NCBI GenBank assembly: GCA_003056245.1
Contig: MVDH01000001.1
Location: 1,049,679 to 1,113,678, forward strand
Direction of reading: 5' to 3'
Source of the DNA: Cellvibrio sp. 79
GTDB lineage: Bacteria; Pseudomonadota; Gammaproteobacteria; Pseudomonadales; Cellvibrionaceae
Length of the DNA stretch: 64,000 bases
Position 1 is the first letter of the stretch, and each line of letters starts with the position of its first letter. The notes under the pieces were generated by a model. That model was not told the DNA's origin. It made no database searches and saw nothing but the letters and a program-made list of their open reading frames with translations. Made by a program: the position numbers and the translations under genes. Below are positions 49,229 through 59,900 of the stretch, one piece after another.

Positions 49229-49294
49229 GCCTGCACTTAAAAATTCATAACGGTATTTTGATTATTAATTTTTACAACCAAGTGGTAGGAACGA

Positions 49295-50104
49295 ATGAAA
49301 AAGAATTTTCTCTTTGCAGTATGCGCAGCAGCAATATTGGTCGGATGCTCGGATTCTTCCTCTGTTGCAACCGTTGATGGCAAAGCTATTACACAAGCAG
49401 AGTTCAGTGCATATCTGAAATTCAAACGCATCCCTGAACAGGATAAAGAAAAAGTTGCGCGTGCATTGGATGAATATATTAATCGCGCAGCACTGGCGGC
49501 AGCGATTGAAAAAACAGACAAACTTGATGACGCACTCGTCCAGGCGGAGCTGGAAGAATTTCGTCGCCAACTATTAATTGGCCGTTATTTTGAAGAGCAT
49601 TTGGCCGCGGCTGTGGATGATGCTGCAGTCAGAAATTACTACACCGGTAATGCTGCAAAATATGAAGCGCAACGCGTCCATGCCGCACACATCCTGGTTC
49701 GTGTGGATTCGCAAATGAGCGAAGCCGAACGCCAGGCAAAGCTAAGCACGGCCCATGAAGCTTATAGCAATTTACAAAAAGGCGAAGATTTTGCGGAAGT
49801 TGCGAAAAAGTTTTCTGAAGACCGTGTCTCTGCCGAAAAAGGTGGCGATCTTGGCTGGTTGGTGGATGGTGCTGTTGATCCAGAATTTTCAAAGCGCCTT
49901 AACGCATTAAAACCGGGTGAAGTGACTGAACCGTTTCTCACGCCGTTCGGTTTTCACATAGTAAAAATGCTTGAAGGCCCGCAAGTCATTAAACGCCCGG
50001 TTGAATCGGTAGAGGGTGATATCCGTTATCAATTGCGCAATGAATCCAAGGTGAGCGAAACCGAACGCTTGCTCAAAACCATTAACGTTTCGCGCAAGGA
50101 TTAA
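49295..50104 (+). CDS. Parvulin-type peptidyl-prolyl isomerase lipoprotein
   Basis: A 269-residue PpiC/EpsD/PrsA-like protein predicted to catalyse proline isomerisation or act as a holdase in the periplasm. It begins with a lipoprotein signal (MKKNFLFAVCAAAILVGC, lipid attachment at Cys18), followed by a SurA-N-like chaperone segment (VATVDGKAITQAEFSAYL) and one complete PPIC domain at about 127-228 (RVHAAHILV ... GGDLGWLV ... FGFHIVKMLEG). AGGA lies four bases before the ATG. It follows the giant gene by 66 bases without a terminator, suggesting co-transcription and a role in folding the giant exported proteins around it; that role is inferred. An EpsD-like protein from a polysaccharide-export context is the alternative reading. 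Confidence 0.88.
   Translation: MKKNFLFAVCAAAILVGCSDSSSVATVDGKAITQAEFSAYLKFKRIPEQDKEKVARALDEYINRAALAAAIEKTDKLDDALVQAELEEFRRQLLIGRYFEEHLAAAVDDAAVRNYYTGNAAKYEAQRVHAAHILVRVDSQMSEAERQAKLSTAHEAYSNLQKGEDFAEVAKKFSEDRVSAEKGGDLGWLVDGAVDPEFSKRLNALKPGEVTEPFLTPFGFHIVKMLEGPQVIKRPVESVEGDIRYQLRNESKVSETERLLKTINVSRKD
50096..50100 (+). promoter_or_regulatory. Ribosome binding site inside the upstream gene (translational coupling)
   Basis: AAGGA lies in the last codons of the first isomerase gene, 6 bases before the GTG at 50107 and 9 before the ATG at 50110, so the second gene is probably translated in coupling with the first. Either start is possible. Confidence 0.7.
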
Positions 50105-50109
50105 GCGTG

Positions 50110-51009
50110 ATGTTAATTAAATTTTCATCATCATTATCATCGGTAATCTGCAGTGGCCGTAGTTGCTGTGCAGGGCTTGGGCTTTTTCTTGGCGCATTGT
50201 TGTTGTCAGGCTGCGATAAAAAAGACGACGGGCCGACGATAAAAGATTCTCCGACCCTGGCAGTAGTTAATGGCGAGGCGATTACCGCTGCCGACGTGGA
50301 TTTTATGCTGGAGCGCATGCTGCAGGGGCAAGCGTCCGTGCAGGTTGATGAAGCGTTGCGCAAGAAAATTCTGGACAGTCTTATTGCCAGTCGTGCGATG
50401 AAACAGCTGGTCAAAAGCCAAATGCCTGCGGATGCTATTGAGCGAATTACCCAAACAGTTCAGGTTTACGAAGAAGAACTTTTTGTTAACGCTTATTTGC
50501 AACAATTCGCGGTTCCTGAGCCGGTAACCGGAGAAATGGTGCAGAAATATTACGCTGACCATTCTGCGGAATTTGGCATGGCAAGCACTCGTGAGTTTGA
50601 AATATTACGAGCTCCTGCTGTAGCAGATGAAAAAGCGCGTGATCGTTTATTGGCGGCGGTCCCTGAAATTACGGCGACTACGCAATGGCAAGCCCGCGCG
50701 AAAGACTGGCAAAAAAATTACAACTTGCAATACCAGCAAGGACGCAGTCAGGCCGGGCTTTTACATAAAGATCTTGACCAGGCAATCAATCGCCTGGAGC
50801 AAGGGCAAACATCAGGCATTATTTATGTTGATAGTGAATTGTATCTGGTGCGCGTTACCAAAATTGGCGAGGCAGTCGTGCGGCCTTTAGCTGAGGTCAG
50901 TGCGGATATTCGCAAGCATCTCGCTGCGCAGGTTTTGCGTGATGCGGTAAAGAAAGCGTCTGACGAAGCGCGTGCAAAAGCAAAAATAGAAATACCTGCA
51001 CAAAAATAG
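50110..51009 (+). CDS. SurA/EpsD-like lipoprotein with degenerate parvulin domain
   Basis: A 299-residue protein (300 if the GTG at 50107 is used) with a long lipoprotein signal (LGLFLGALLLSGC, Cys35). The SurA-N-like segment is clear (LAVVNGEAITAADVDFML, then helices rich in charged residues). The position of the isomerase domain (about 161-254) keeps the overall layout, ending in ELYLVRVTKIGEA, but lacks the HILV and GGDLGW signatures seen in its neighbour. It probably works as a chaperone rather than an isomerase. It lies 2-5 bases after its paralogue, consistent with duplication and divergence or a paired function. Substrates are inferred to be the neighbouring giant exported proteins. 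Confidence 0.8.
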   Translation: MLIKFSSSLSSVICSGRSCCAGLGLFLGALLLSGCDKKDDGPTIKDSPTLAVVNGEAITAADVDFMLERMLQGQASVQVDEALRKKILDSLIASRAMKQLVKSQMPADAIERITQTVQVYEEELFVNAYLQQFAVPEPVTGEMVQKYYADHSAEFGMASTREFEILRAPAVADEKARDRLLAAVPEITATTQWQARAKDWQKNYNLQYQQGRSQAGLLHKDLDQAINRLEQGQTSGIIYVDSELYLVRVTKIGEAVVRPLAEVSADIRKHLAAQVLRDAVKKASDEARAKAKIEIPAQK

Positions 51010-51098
51010 CAATTTGCATCAGCAGTAAACCCTGGTGGCGCCATCGCGATAATGTGGATTTTGCGCCCATAAGTAACGTATGAGTATGAGATAGACGA

Positions 51099-54000
51099 AT
51101 GGAAAATTATTCTAACAATCGAGGAACTATCTGGCATAGGTTGCGCAGTGGTCTGTTGTCTATTGGTTGTGCGTTAGTCTTGGCGGCGCCGGTTGTTGCC
51201 AATGAATTGGCGTGTACCAATGTGTTTCCCGAAGCGTTGCAAAGCCATAAAGCCACCGGTGAAATCAGTTTCGATTGGAATGCGCAATTGTTAGGGGCTT
51301 CTGATAATACTCTCCGTGTAATACGCGTTAATAATCTTGCCTGGTCGATGTTGGCAACCTGCGGTAATAGCGCATGTACTGCGGCGGGCGCGCCTTCTGC
51401 CGCGGTAATTCCTGCAATTGATTCAGGTAATAGTGTCACTGATTACCGGGTAAATTACCGTGGTACAGCACTACTCGGATCTGCCCAGGCAAGCAGCTTC
51501 CGTACAATCACTGTTGATACTGAAGGGCAACTGGGCTTTCAAAAAATCAGTGGTGCCTATCGAATCAATCATTTGAATCTTGGGTATAGCGCGGTGTTAA
51601 ATCTGGCACCGGGTACGTATTGGTTAAATCGTTTGACCCTGGGTTCGCTGTCAAAAATTAATGTGGTGGGCGAGGGGACGGCGCGCATTTTTGTTAAAGA
51701 GAATATTTCTTTCCCATGGAAGGCTTACGCCAACATGCAAGCTGCCAGTCAACCGCTTAATGCTTCCAAATTATTTATTTACACGGAAGGAAATGTTGAG
51801 TTGCAAACGGATGCAGAAGTTTCTGCAATTATTTACAGCGGTCAGCGCCTGAGTTTGGCGAGTGCAAAATTTTATGGTGTAAGCAGTTTTTTTAACGCAA
51901 ACCTGGGTGCTTCTTCAAAGGTAACTTATCAATCCGGTGCTGTAGCTGCTGCAAATCTAACGGGTTTTTGCGGCGCAAATAGCGTAGCACCACCAGTGTT
52001 TACTTCCGCACCTGCAGCTACGCCTGCTGCCGGTTCGTGCCCGGCGGTATTTGCCAATGGAGTGCAAACGCACGCTGCAACAGGGGCAATCAGCTTTGAT
52101 TACAACGCGCAATTGCATAATGCGTCTTCAGCACAATTAAATACTAAAAGCGTAAACCTGAACTCCGGCTCCAATAAACCAAGTTGTGGAACAACACAGT
52201 GTGTTGCATCGGGACAAGTGGCGCCCAAGTTTGAAACCAAATTGTTTCAACAAAGTGTTTCTACGCTTGACGTGACAGTTCCGTGGATGGCCACCACCAC
52301 GATTGGAGACAATAATTCACGTGAGTTTGGCAGCGTTACTGTTAATACTTCCGCTACCTTGATCATGCAAGCGCAGTCAGCGCCGTATCATATTAAACAG
52401 TTGTCACTTGCTTACAGTGCGACCTTGAAATTACCTGCCGGTGATTATTGGATAGAAAAATTATTGTTGGATTCGAGTAGTAATATCGAGGTGGTGGGTG
52501 CAGGTACCGTGCGTTTGTTTGTGAAGGAATCTGTTGTCGTTCCCTGGATGGTAAAAATTAATGACAACACAAAAGATGCGGGCAAGTTTATTTTTTATAG
52601 TTATGGCGATGTAGTGTTCAATACAGCCAATACTATTTATGCATTGGTATACACGGAAAGTGATGGGAAACTCGAATACAGCACGGCCGTTCAAGGTGCA
52701 TTTTCGGCAAGAAATATTATTCTGGCTACTGATAGCCAGGTAACTTACAAACCCGATGCTGTTGCGTTAGCAAATTACGGTGCAATTTGTGATGGCGAGC
52801 AGCCGCTGCCGGATTTAACACCACCGGTGTTAAGTGTTAATACATTGGCTGCCTCAACAGAAAATGAAACCATTGTTGTCAGTGGTACCGTCAGCGATCC
52901 GGTGCAATATGGCAGTGGAATAGCGTCAGTCGTTGTGAAGATTCAAAGTGGTGCGCAAGTGCAAGCCGTATTGAATGGTAACAATTTTTCCGCGACCGTA
53001 ACACTGACTCCTGGCGATAATTTATTAGCCGTTGAGGCGCGTGATTTTTCCGGCAACATCACCGTTAACAATGCCGCTGTAAAACGTATTTCTTTACCAA
53101 CGCTCGAATCAATTGTCCCTGCTGACGGAACCGAGACATCCTCGTCCAGTGTGAAAATCCAAGGGCGTGTGCTCACCGCATGGCCGTTAGCACAAACACA
53201 ACTTTCCATTAACAACGCCACTCAAGTGTTAACACAAGTGAGTACTGGTGTTTATCAATTTCAAAGCGCTGATCTTGCACTTGTAGCCGGTATAAATGAA
53301 TTTCGTATCAAGGCGCAAACACCGGATGGTGTTAAAGAGCAATTGCTAAAAATTACGTATAAACCTTTGGTCGATACAGTTGCACCACAGTTAACGCTGA
53401 ATAATATTCCCGGATCGACCGATGCCGAGACTATCACTATCACCGGAACGGTCATTGACGGAGGACAACCTGTCACTGGTGTAGCCAAAGTTTCTGCCAG
53501 TGTCGGGCAAGGCGCTGCAATTAATGCCAGCATAACCGGCAATCAGTTTTCGGTTGCGATCCCGTTAGTACTGGGTAGTAATAGCATTGTTTTGACCGCA
53601 CTTGATAATGCCGGAAACAGCAGCAGCCAAACTGTTATTGTCAAACGTATTTCAATGCCGGTGTTTGCACAAATATTACCGGCTGATGGCAGCAACCTCA
53701 CAGAAAACCAGGCGCGTATCCATGGCCAGGTCCATACACTCTGGCCGTCGGCGAGTGTCGAGTTTTTCCTCAATAATTCATCGAAACCGCTCACACAAAC
53801 ACAAGCGGGTATTTATCAATTTGATGTTGTCAACGTGCCGCTGCAAGTGGGCGAAAATATTTTTAAGTTACGCGCAGCAACTCCGGACGGAACAAAAGAA
53901 GTAACCCTTACGCTGAATTACGGAAAGCCGGATAGTGATAACGACGGTCATCCGGATGACGAAGATTTATTCCCCAATGATCCAAACGAATGGGCGGATC

Positions 54001-56954
54001 TGGATGGCGATGGTATCGGCGATAACAGTGACCCGGACCGCGATGGTGACGGAATTAGTAACGATCACGAAACCGAGTTAGGTAATGATCCTAATGACCC
54101 TGACAATAAACCGGATGATGTTGATGAAGACGGTATTCCGGATCAACTGGATGATGATCGCGATGGTGATGGCCACGCGAATGCACAGGATTTATTTCCG
54201 GATGATGCCACTGAATGGGCCGATCTGGATGCTGATGGTATCGGTGATAATGCTGACACAGATCGTGATGGCGATGGCTTTTCCAATGCGGTTGAAGAAG
54301 AGCGCGACACTGATCCGAATAATGTGAATGATTATCCGGATACGGTGGCGCCCTTGTTGCAAATCCTTAATCCGGCTGGAGAAAGAACCGAGAACGCCAA
54401 TTTTGTTTTGCACGGCAGTATTTCTGATCCGGTGCAACCACAGAGTGGTGTTAAAGACGTTATCGTTACATCCGATAAATTTGCCAACGTTAATATTGCT
54501 GCAACGATTAATGAAGCAAATTTTACAGTCGAAGTCCCGCTTGCATTAGGGGCAAATAAACTCACGGTAACGGCGCGGGATAATTCCGGAAATGCGATAC
54601 AGGCAACTTATCAGGTTCAGCGCATTGCATTGCCGCGTTTTCAAAATATCACGCCCGCCAATCTGTCGACGATAACTGAAAATAAAGTCACTATCGCCGG
54701 TCAAATACATACAGCAATGCCGTTGGAAGGCGTTCGTTTTTATATTAAAGATTCGCAAATTACACCCAGTGGCACGGGTACTCCGGATGTTTACGCATTT
54801 AATTTGCCGGATGTTTCCCTTGCGCTGGGGCAAAATACTTTCTTGTTGCGTGCCGAAACCGCAGACGGCGTAGTGGAACAAACATTAGTATTGACCCATA
54901 CACCAACTGATCCGGATAAAATTAAAGCGCCCGAAATTTCATTAGTCAGTCCGGCAAATAAAAGCTTGTTGAATGTCGCTGATTTTAAAATGAAAGCACG
55001 CGTGGTTAGCCATGCGGGTGCAGTTAAGGTAACAGTAAACGGCCAGCCAATTGCTTTGTCATCGGCCAATGATGATGAGAGTTATTTCGAAAGTGCGCTT
55101 TCTTTTGATCGGGATCAGGACACGCTAAATGTAACGATTGAAGTCACCGATACACTTAATAAAAAATCTACCTTGAATCCTGTTTTTTATTTGGATCGCT
55201 CATTACCACAAATTTCTGTGCATGGTTTGGATGAAGCGCCGGCGATCAATACTGTTGTCAATTCACCGTTTGTAATTAACGGTACTGTAAGGGATACAAA
55301 TCTGGCCAGTGTGACTATCAATGGTCAATCAGGATCATTAAAACCCGGGGCAGTGTTGGGGAGTTACGATTTCTCAATACCCTTGTCGATATCCGCCGGT
55401 GAGCAAATTCAATGGGTAATTAATGCGCGCGATTCAAGCGGTAACAGCACAAATGCTACTTATATTTTTCAATCCGCCGCCCAAGCATCTCTATCGCCAT
55501 TGTTGCCGGGCGATAACGCTGAATTTTTATATAAGGGCCAGCCACTGGTTGTACAAATTGCAGCGCGGGTTTCAGATCTTCCTGAGGGAACCCGGGTAGT
55601 TGCCACTCTTGGCGAGCAACAAATCAATCTGGCGCGCGCCGGTACATTGGCCAGCGGTGAAATTACGTTACCGTCGCAAGCGGGCAATTATGTTTTGCAT
55701 TATAAAGTGCTTGATGCAGCCCAAACTGTCGTTGCTGCGACCACGCGCACGCTCAACGTGATAAATGAAGATGCGATTGCAATAACGCTGGTTAATCACG
55801 AGCCTGAGAATAGCGCAACCAATATTGAAACCAATCAGCCTATCGAGCTTTATTTCAACAAAGCGATTGATGCTTCTAAATTAAGTATCAGTGTAACGGA
55901 AACGTTGCATGGCAATACTTACATCGATACCGATCAACCCGGCCTCGATTTCCTTAATGCCAAAGGTTATCAATTAAAAGAAGTGAATTACGATAACCAG
56001 GCAATATCCGGTTCTTATTCTGTATTACCGGGCAATCAGATTGTTGCTTTTTATACCTCGCGACAATTTGGTTTCAATGGTGATGTGCGCGTTAATGTTT
56101 CTTACGATAACAAAGAGCTTGCACGTTTCAGTTTTAAAATTCGCCCATTGCCGACGTTTGTTATCGGTGGAGTCGCGGATCAATTCGGCCAACCATTAGC
56201 AGGGGTTAAAGTGAACTTGCCGGATCTGGGGCGCACAGCAACCACGAATAAAGATGGCAGTTTTGCATTTGGTTTCCAGGAGCCTGCTGGTAAAGAAATT
56301 CCTGGCGGCCGCCATAAAATAATTGTTAATCCTGATTTTTCCTTGCCAGGTTACGGTGTACAGGTGCGCACTCTTACTTTGCAGGAAGGCCGTAAAAATG
56401 AAGTGGGATTGATGCGTCTTACCGAGTTGCATCCGGAAATTCCATTCCAGTTAGTGTCAAGCGGACAAGCAGAAGTGAATTTTGCCGGTGGTGATTTGAA
56501 ACTGGATTTATCAGCGGCGCGTTTGTTATTTAACAACGGTCGCCCCTCCGGCAATGTCCAATATCAATTTATGCCCTTTGAACAAGTGAATACGGCGATG
56601 ACGCCCGGCCTCTGGCCGCAGTGGATGTTCTCTGCGCAGCCACGCGGTGTGGTGGTAGAAAACTCGGTAGGTATTGATATCAAAATGCCGGCATTAAATG
56701 GTAGCTACGATTACATACCTGCCGGATTGGAATATGTGGTGTTGCTCGGTTATGACCCGGAGCGGGAAGTTATTGAACCGGTAGGTATTGGCAAAATTCA
56801 AAATTACCGTGTTGTCAGTTTGGGTGAGCTCAACATTAAAACACTTGATCACCTTGGCTATGCGTGGATTGATCCAAAGCATCAACCATTATTAAAACAA
56901 GTCGCTGACGGTACCAAATCAATGCAACAACTTATCAGCACGCTGCAGCAGTAA
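51099..56954 (+). CDS. Exported MshQ-like, Ig-repeat and TSP3 protein (1951 residues)
   Basis: The signal peptide ends at about Ala35 (LAAPVVA, then NELAC). Two tandem modules of about 252 residues follow (Cys39-Cys291 and Cys314-Cys564), resembling the N-terminal beta-helix-like part of MshQ-type proteins (PGTYWLNRL / GDYWIEKL, then RIFVKE / RLFVKE). Then come three copies of a two-domain Ig-like pair (about 52815-53365, 53370-53930 and 54340-54900), with TSP3 calcium repeats between copies 2 and 3. Further Ig-like domains precede a Big_5-like domain (about 55800-56150) and a carboxypeptidase-regulatory-like domain from about residue 1686 (GGVADQFGQPLAGVKV). No catalytic motif is seen. The gene lies 89 bases after the second lipoprotein and 18 before the RHS gene, so it is probably part of the same unit. 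A surface-structure or adhesin role is inferred. Confidence 0.85.
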   Translation: MENYSNNRGTIWHRLRSGLLSIGCALVLAAPVVANELACTNVFPEALQSHKATGEISFDWNAQLLGASDNTLRVIRVNNLAWSMLATCGNSACTAAGAPSAAVIPAIDSGNSVTDYRVNYRGTALLGSAQASSFRTITVDTEGQLGFQKISGAYRINHLNLGYSAVLNLAPGTYWLNRLTLGSLSKINVVGEGTARIFVKENISFPWKAYANMQAASQPLNASKLFIYTEGNVELQTDAEVSAIIYSGQRLSLASAKFYGVSSFFNANLGASSKVTYQSGAVAAANLTGFCGANSVAPPVFTSAPAATPAAGSCPAVFANGVQTHAATGAISFDYNAQLHNASSAQLNTKSVNLNSGSNKPSCGTTQCVASGQVAPKFETKLFQQSVSTLDVTVPWMATTTIGDNNSREFGSVTVNTSATLIMQAQSAPYHIKQLSLAYSATLKLPAGDYWIEKLLLDSSSNIEVVGAGTVRLFVKESVVVPWMVKINDNTKDAGKFIFYSYGDVVFNTANTIYALVYTESDGKLEYSTAVQGAFSARNIILATDSQVTYKPDAVALANYGAICDGEQPLPDLTPPVLSVNTLAASTENETIVVSGTVSDPVQYGSGIASVVVKIQSGAQVQAVLNGNNFSATVTLTPGDNLLAVEARDFSGNITVNNAAVKRISLPTLESIVPADGTETSSSSVKIQGRVLTAWPLAQTQLSINNATQVLTQVSTGVYQFQSADLALVAGINEFRIKAQTPDGVKEQLLKITYKPLVDTVAPQLTLNNIPGSTDAETITITGTVIDGGQPVTGVAKVSASVGQGAAINASITGNQFSVAIPLVLGSNSIVLTALDNAGNSSSQTVIVKRISMPVFAQILPADGSNLTENQARIHGQVHTLWPSASVEFFLNNSSKPLTQTQAGIYQFDVVNVPLQVGENIFKLRAATPDGTKEVTLTLNYGKPDSDNDGHPDDEDLFPNDPNEWADLDGDGIGDNSDPDRDGDGISNDHETELGNDPNDPDNKPDDVDEDGIPDQLDDDRDGDGHANAQDLFPDDATEWADLDADGIGDNADTDRDGDGFSNAVEEERDTDPNNVNDYPDTVAPLLQILNPAGERTENANFVLHGSISDPVQPQSGVKDVIVTSDKFANVNIAATINEANFTVEVPLALGANKLTVTARDNSGNAIQATYQVQRIALPRFQNITPANLSTITENKVTIAGQIHTAMPLEGVRFYIKDSQITPSGTGTPDVYAFNLPDVSLALGQNTFLLRAETADGVVEQTLVLTHTPTDPDKIKAPEISLVSPANKSLLNVADFKMKARVVSHAGAVKVTVNGQPIALSSANDDESYFESALSFDRDQDTLNVTIEVTDTLNKKSTLNPVFYLDRSLPQISVHGLDEAPAINTVVNSPFVINGTVRDTNLASVTINGQSGSLKPGAVLGSYDFSIPLSISAGEQIQWVINARDSSGNSTNATYIFQSAAQASLSPLLPGDNAEFLYKGQPLVVQIAARVSDLPEGTRVVATLGEQQINLARAGTLASGEITLPSQAGNYVLHYKVLDAAQTVVAATTRTLNVINEDAIAITLVNHEPENSATNIETNQPIELYFNKAIDASKLSISVTETLHGNTYIDTDQPGLDFLNAKGYQLKEVNYDNQAISGSYSVLPGNQIVAFYTSRQFGFNGDVRVNVSYDNKELARFSFKIRPLPTFVIGGVADQFGQPLAGVKVNLPDLGRTATTNKDGSFAFGFQEPAGKEIPGGRHKIIVNPDFSLPGYGVQVRTLTLQEGRKNEVGLMRLTELHPEIPFQLVSSGQAEVNFAGGDLKLDLSAARLLFNNGRPSGNVQYQFMPFEQVNTAMTPGLWPQWMFSAQPRGVVVENSVGIDIKMPALNGSYDYIPAGLEYVVLLGYDPEREVIEPVGIGKIQNYRVVSLGELNIKTLDHLGYAWIDPKHQPLLKQVADGTKSMQQLISTLQQ
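53931..54338 (+). other. TSP3 calcium-binding block in the MshQ-like protein
   Basis: Dense D-x-D-G-D-G motifs (DSDNDGHPDDEDLFPND, DLDGDGIGDNSDPD, RDGDGISNDHE, RDGDGHANAQDLFPDD, RDGDGFSNAVEEE) over about 136 residues, inserted between the second and third Ig pairs. Confidence 0.92.
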
Positions 56955-56972
56955 AACAGGAATAACGACAAC

Positions 56973-59900
56973 ATGAATTCAGGATCACTCATTCCAATGG
57001 TAGTTAACGCAGCGCGTAAGACTTTTTTTAAAATTGTCATCGCTTTTTTTGCGACACTTATTTGTGCAAATGCCAGCGCGGATCTCGCGTTTAAACACGG
57101 CGCTGTTATGGCCCGTAGCGTTGTGCTCGATGATAAAAAGCAACCCATTCTGGTGGAGTACAACGAGGATGGCACAGAGGGCAGTCCAGTTAGTATTCCA
57201 AGTGAGTACGCTGAGAAAGTTAGAGAATTAACAATCATCACCGCGTATGAATACCGGATGGAACAAGCACGATTGAAGGATTATAAAGAACACCATGCTA
57301 ACGACCTGGCCATTGATGCAGAAGTAATATCGAGTGTGCAGTTTGCGAAGCAGTCTTACCCTACTGCTGATGGCAAAAGCTCAATCACACCACGAGCATT
57401 AGATAAACATGTAAAAAGCGTTTTGGTGCGTGGTCGCAGTAATCGTATTTCTGCTGATCCTTACGATTTGGTGCTGTTATCTTTTTCGGTGGATTTATCA
57501 CAGGACTTCAGTCCACCAGAAACAGGCAGCATTCTGTTGGACCCCAACGGAGGAGTCATTACCTCTTCGCCATTAAACATCGGACCACGTGTTGGTTTTT
57601 TTGGCGATCCTAAAAAAGCGCAGGAATTTTATACCCCCATACGCAAAAACGATGACAAGATTTTCGGGCCCGTAAAATACGCCAAGGTGTATATCAGCCC
57701 GGAGGTTTTTTCCGGCAGTCTGGCAAGGACAGATAGTGAAGGCAAATACAGCATGCACTTCATGTTGCCTTATTGCCCCGGTGGTTTTGATTACACCACC
57801 GACATGTGGGCTGAACTTCAGTACGCTAATTTCAGCCCTAACGGCATGCCGGCTCTTCCTTACTATTTGCGCCGCCAGGATTGGACCTATTGCTACGACC
57901 TGCCTCCATTCGGTGGAGGAGGTGGTTTGATGGGGGCAATGGCTTATGTGAATGCCATGGGAATCATGGCGACCATGGCGGTTCCTTCTTACAACCTGGA
58001 TCTTAAAGTTGATGTAATGTTTTTATCCGGGAAGGCCATCCTGGAAAATGCCGATGGAAGCCTTGTCCAGATTTCCAATGTGACGGAATACGGTGCAGAC
58101 AGTCCAGGTACTCTTCCGGTCGCGCAACAATTTTATGATTTGGATGGTGACGGTAATCACGATATGTCCGTGTTGGGCGATATGGTCGAAGTGGTTAGTG
58201 ATACCGGCATTGCAGTCACCAGCTTTCAACCAAATCCTGCGGGAAAACTGCAAGGCGTCTTCCTGAGTTCGCGCCCCAATTACGGCACACCGCATTTATT
58301 TCGCCAGGCTGACACGATAAAGAATCAGGGACCTAACGGTGTTCTTAAATCCATTAGCAAAGAAGATTTGCGCAAAACCGATGTGCTGGTGTTCCGCGAA
58401 TCTACTGGTGAGTTGGTATTGGAGCGTAAGGGATTAAGTGAGCAGGAAGCGAAAAACGATGAAAACGGAGCATCAACCGGACTAGGGGAACAGGATAAAT
58501 TTTTCTTCTACCGTTTAATGCTACGCGGTCCGATGGACTCCGCCTTGAACCTCGGTGGTGGAACACAACGTCGCGGTACCTGGGCCGAATGGGCTACGCG
58601 TTATAAATTGCCGGAACCGTATCAGAAGCGCGAAGCGGATCACTTGAAATCCGGTGAATGGGTGCGACTGGTAGTGATTAATCGCAAGACCGGTTATATG
58701 GGCACCAAGCGGGTCCAGTTAAACGATGCGAGTCAAAATGTTGCGGGCTATTTAAGCTTGCCCGTTGAAGACATTACCTTGTCACCACCGAAACTGAAGG
58801 TGTGGGCTGAGCGCAATTACACCCAGGCGCAAGGCCTTAAACAAGGCTCGCAGGAAAATAATAATATTATCGGCGCGGAGGGGGCTGCGTTAGCCAGTGA
58901 TGATCTGGTGACGATATACACCGAATGGTACGACGAAGAAGGGCGTACTCTGCCTGAAGGTCTTGGAGTCGACAACGGTGAACAATACGGTTTAACCGGT
59001 CGTCTTGCGAAAGTTGTTGGCCAGGGGCAATTGGCTGCGGTTGCCCAGGGTGGATTGGCGGAATTCCCTATTGCCCCCGGTCGACATACGCAAGTGTTGC
59101 GCATTCGCGATAACCTGACTGCACCGGAACATTTTTATATTCATGTGACCGGCACGCAAAAAAATGAAAAGCCGGATTTCGGTGCTGCCGGCCCAAGCTC
59201 TGATGAGCCTATGGACACTCGTCCAAAAATGCTCACGCCATTCCTCACACCACAATACGACGAACTAAAGGATTGGCTCAAGATCACCGACTGGAACCAG
59301 GCCCGCAAAGCATTCAATGAAGGCCAATCCACGGTGGAACCGTTAAAGCCACAACCGGGTTACGTGTGGGCATATCGTCCCGAATATCAATTCAGCCAAT
59401 ACGAACTTGAGCTCCATGAAATTGAACGCACCACAGCGCAGGGCGGAAAAAGCAATATGCTGGATGACCCCAAGTCGCTGGCGGGCGAGAGTGATCAATG
59501 GATCGATATTTTTTATTCGTTGCTCGCGAATAATAATGATCGTTTAAATGCAATTGATGGCCCGCAGGATTTGGTGTTGGCGGTGGGTGAAGAAGAAATC
59601 AAACTCACCATTGGTGCTGATAAAAGTGTTCGCTTTGAAAATCTCGACCATCTGGCCGCACTCAATCCGGAAGATTTTTTAACCATAAGGCTGTATTCAA
59701 ATCAGGATGCCGGCAACGTTTTGTGGCAGTACGCGTTTGAAACTTACGGCAACATCGAGTTATCCCGCTCGCATTCACAAGCGCGTTATAACGATGAAAG
59801 CGCGTACCAGTACAACACTATCGATTCTTACAGCGTATTAAATATTCCACTGGAAACAGAATCAGCAGTGCAGGTGAATTTGCTGGATGATAGAAAACGT

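Noticed and set aside
9815-49228. Non-ribosomal peptide or polyketide synthase as explanation for the giant gene
   Set aside because: No adenylation, condensation, ketosynthase or carrier-protein motifs are present; all domains are beta-rich extracellular types.
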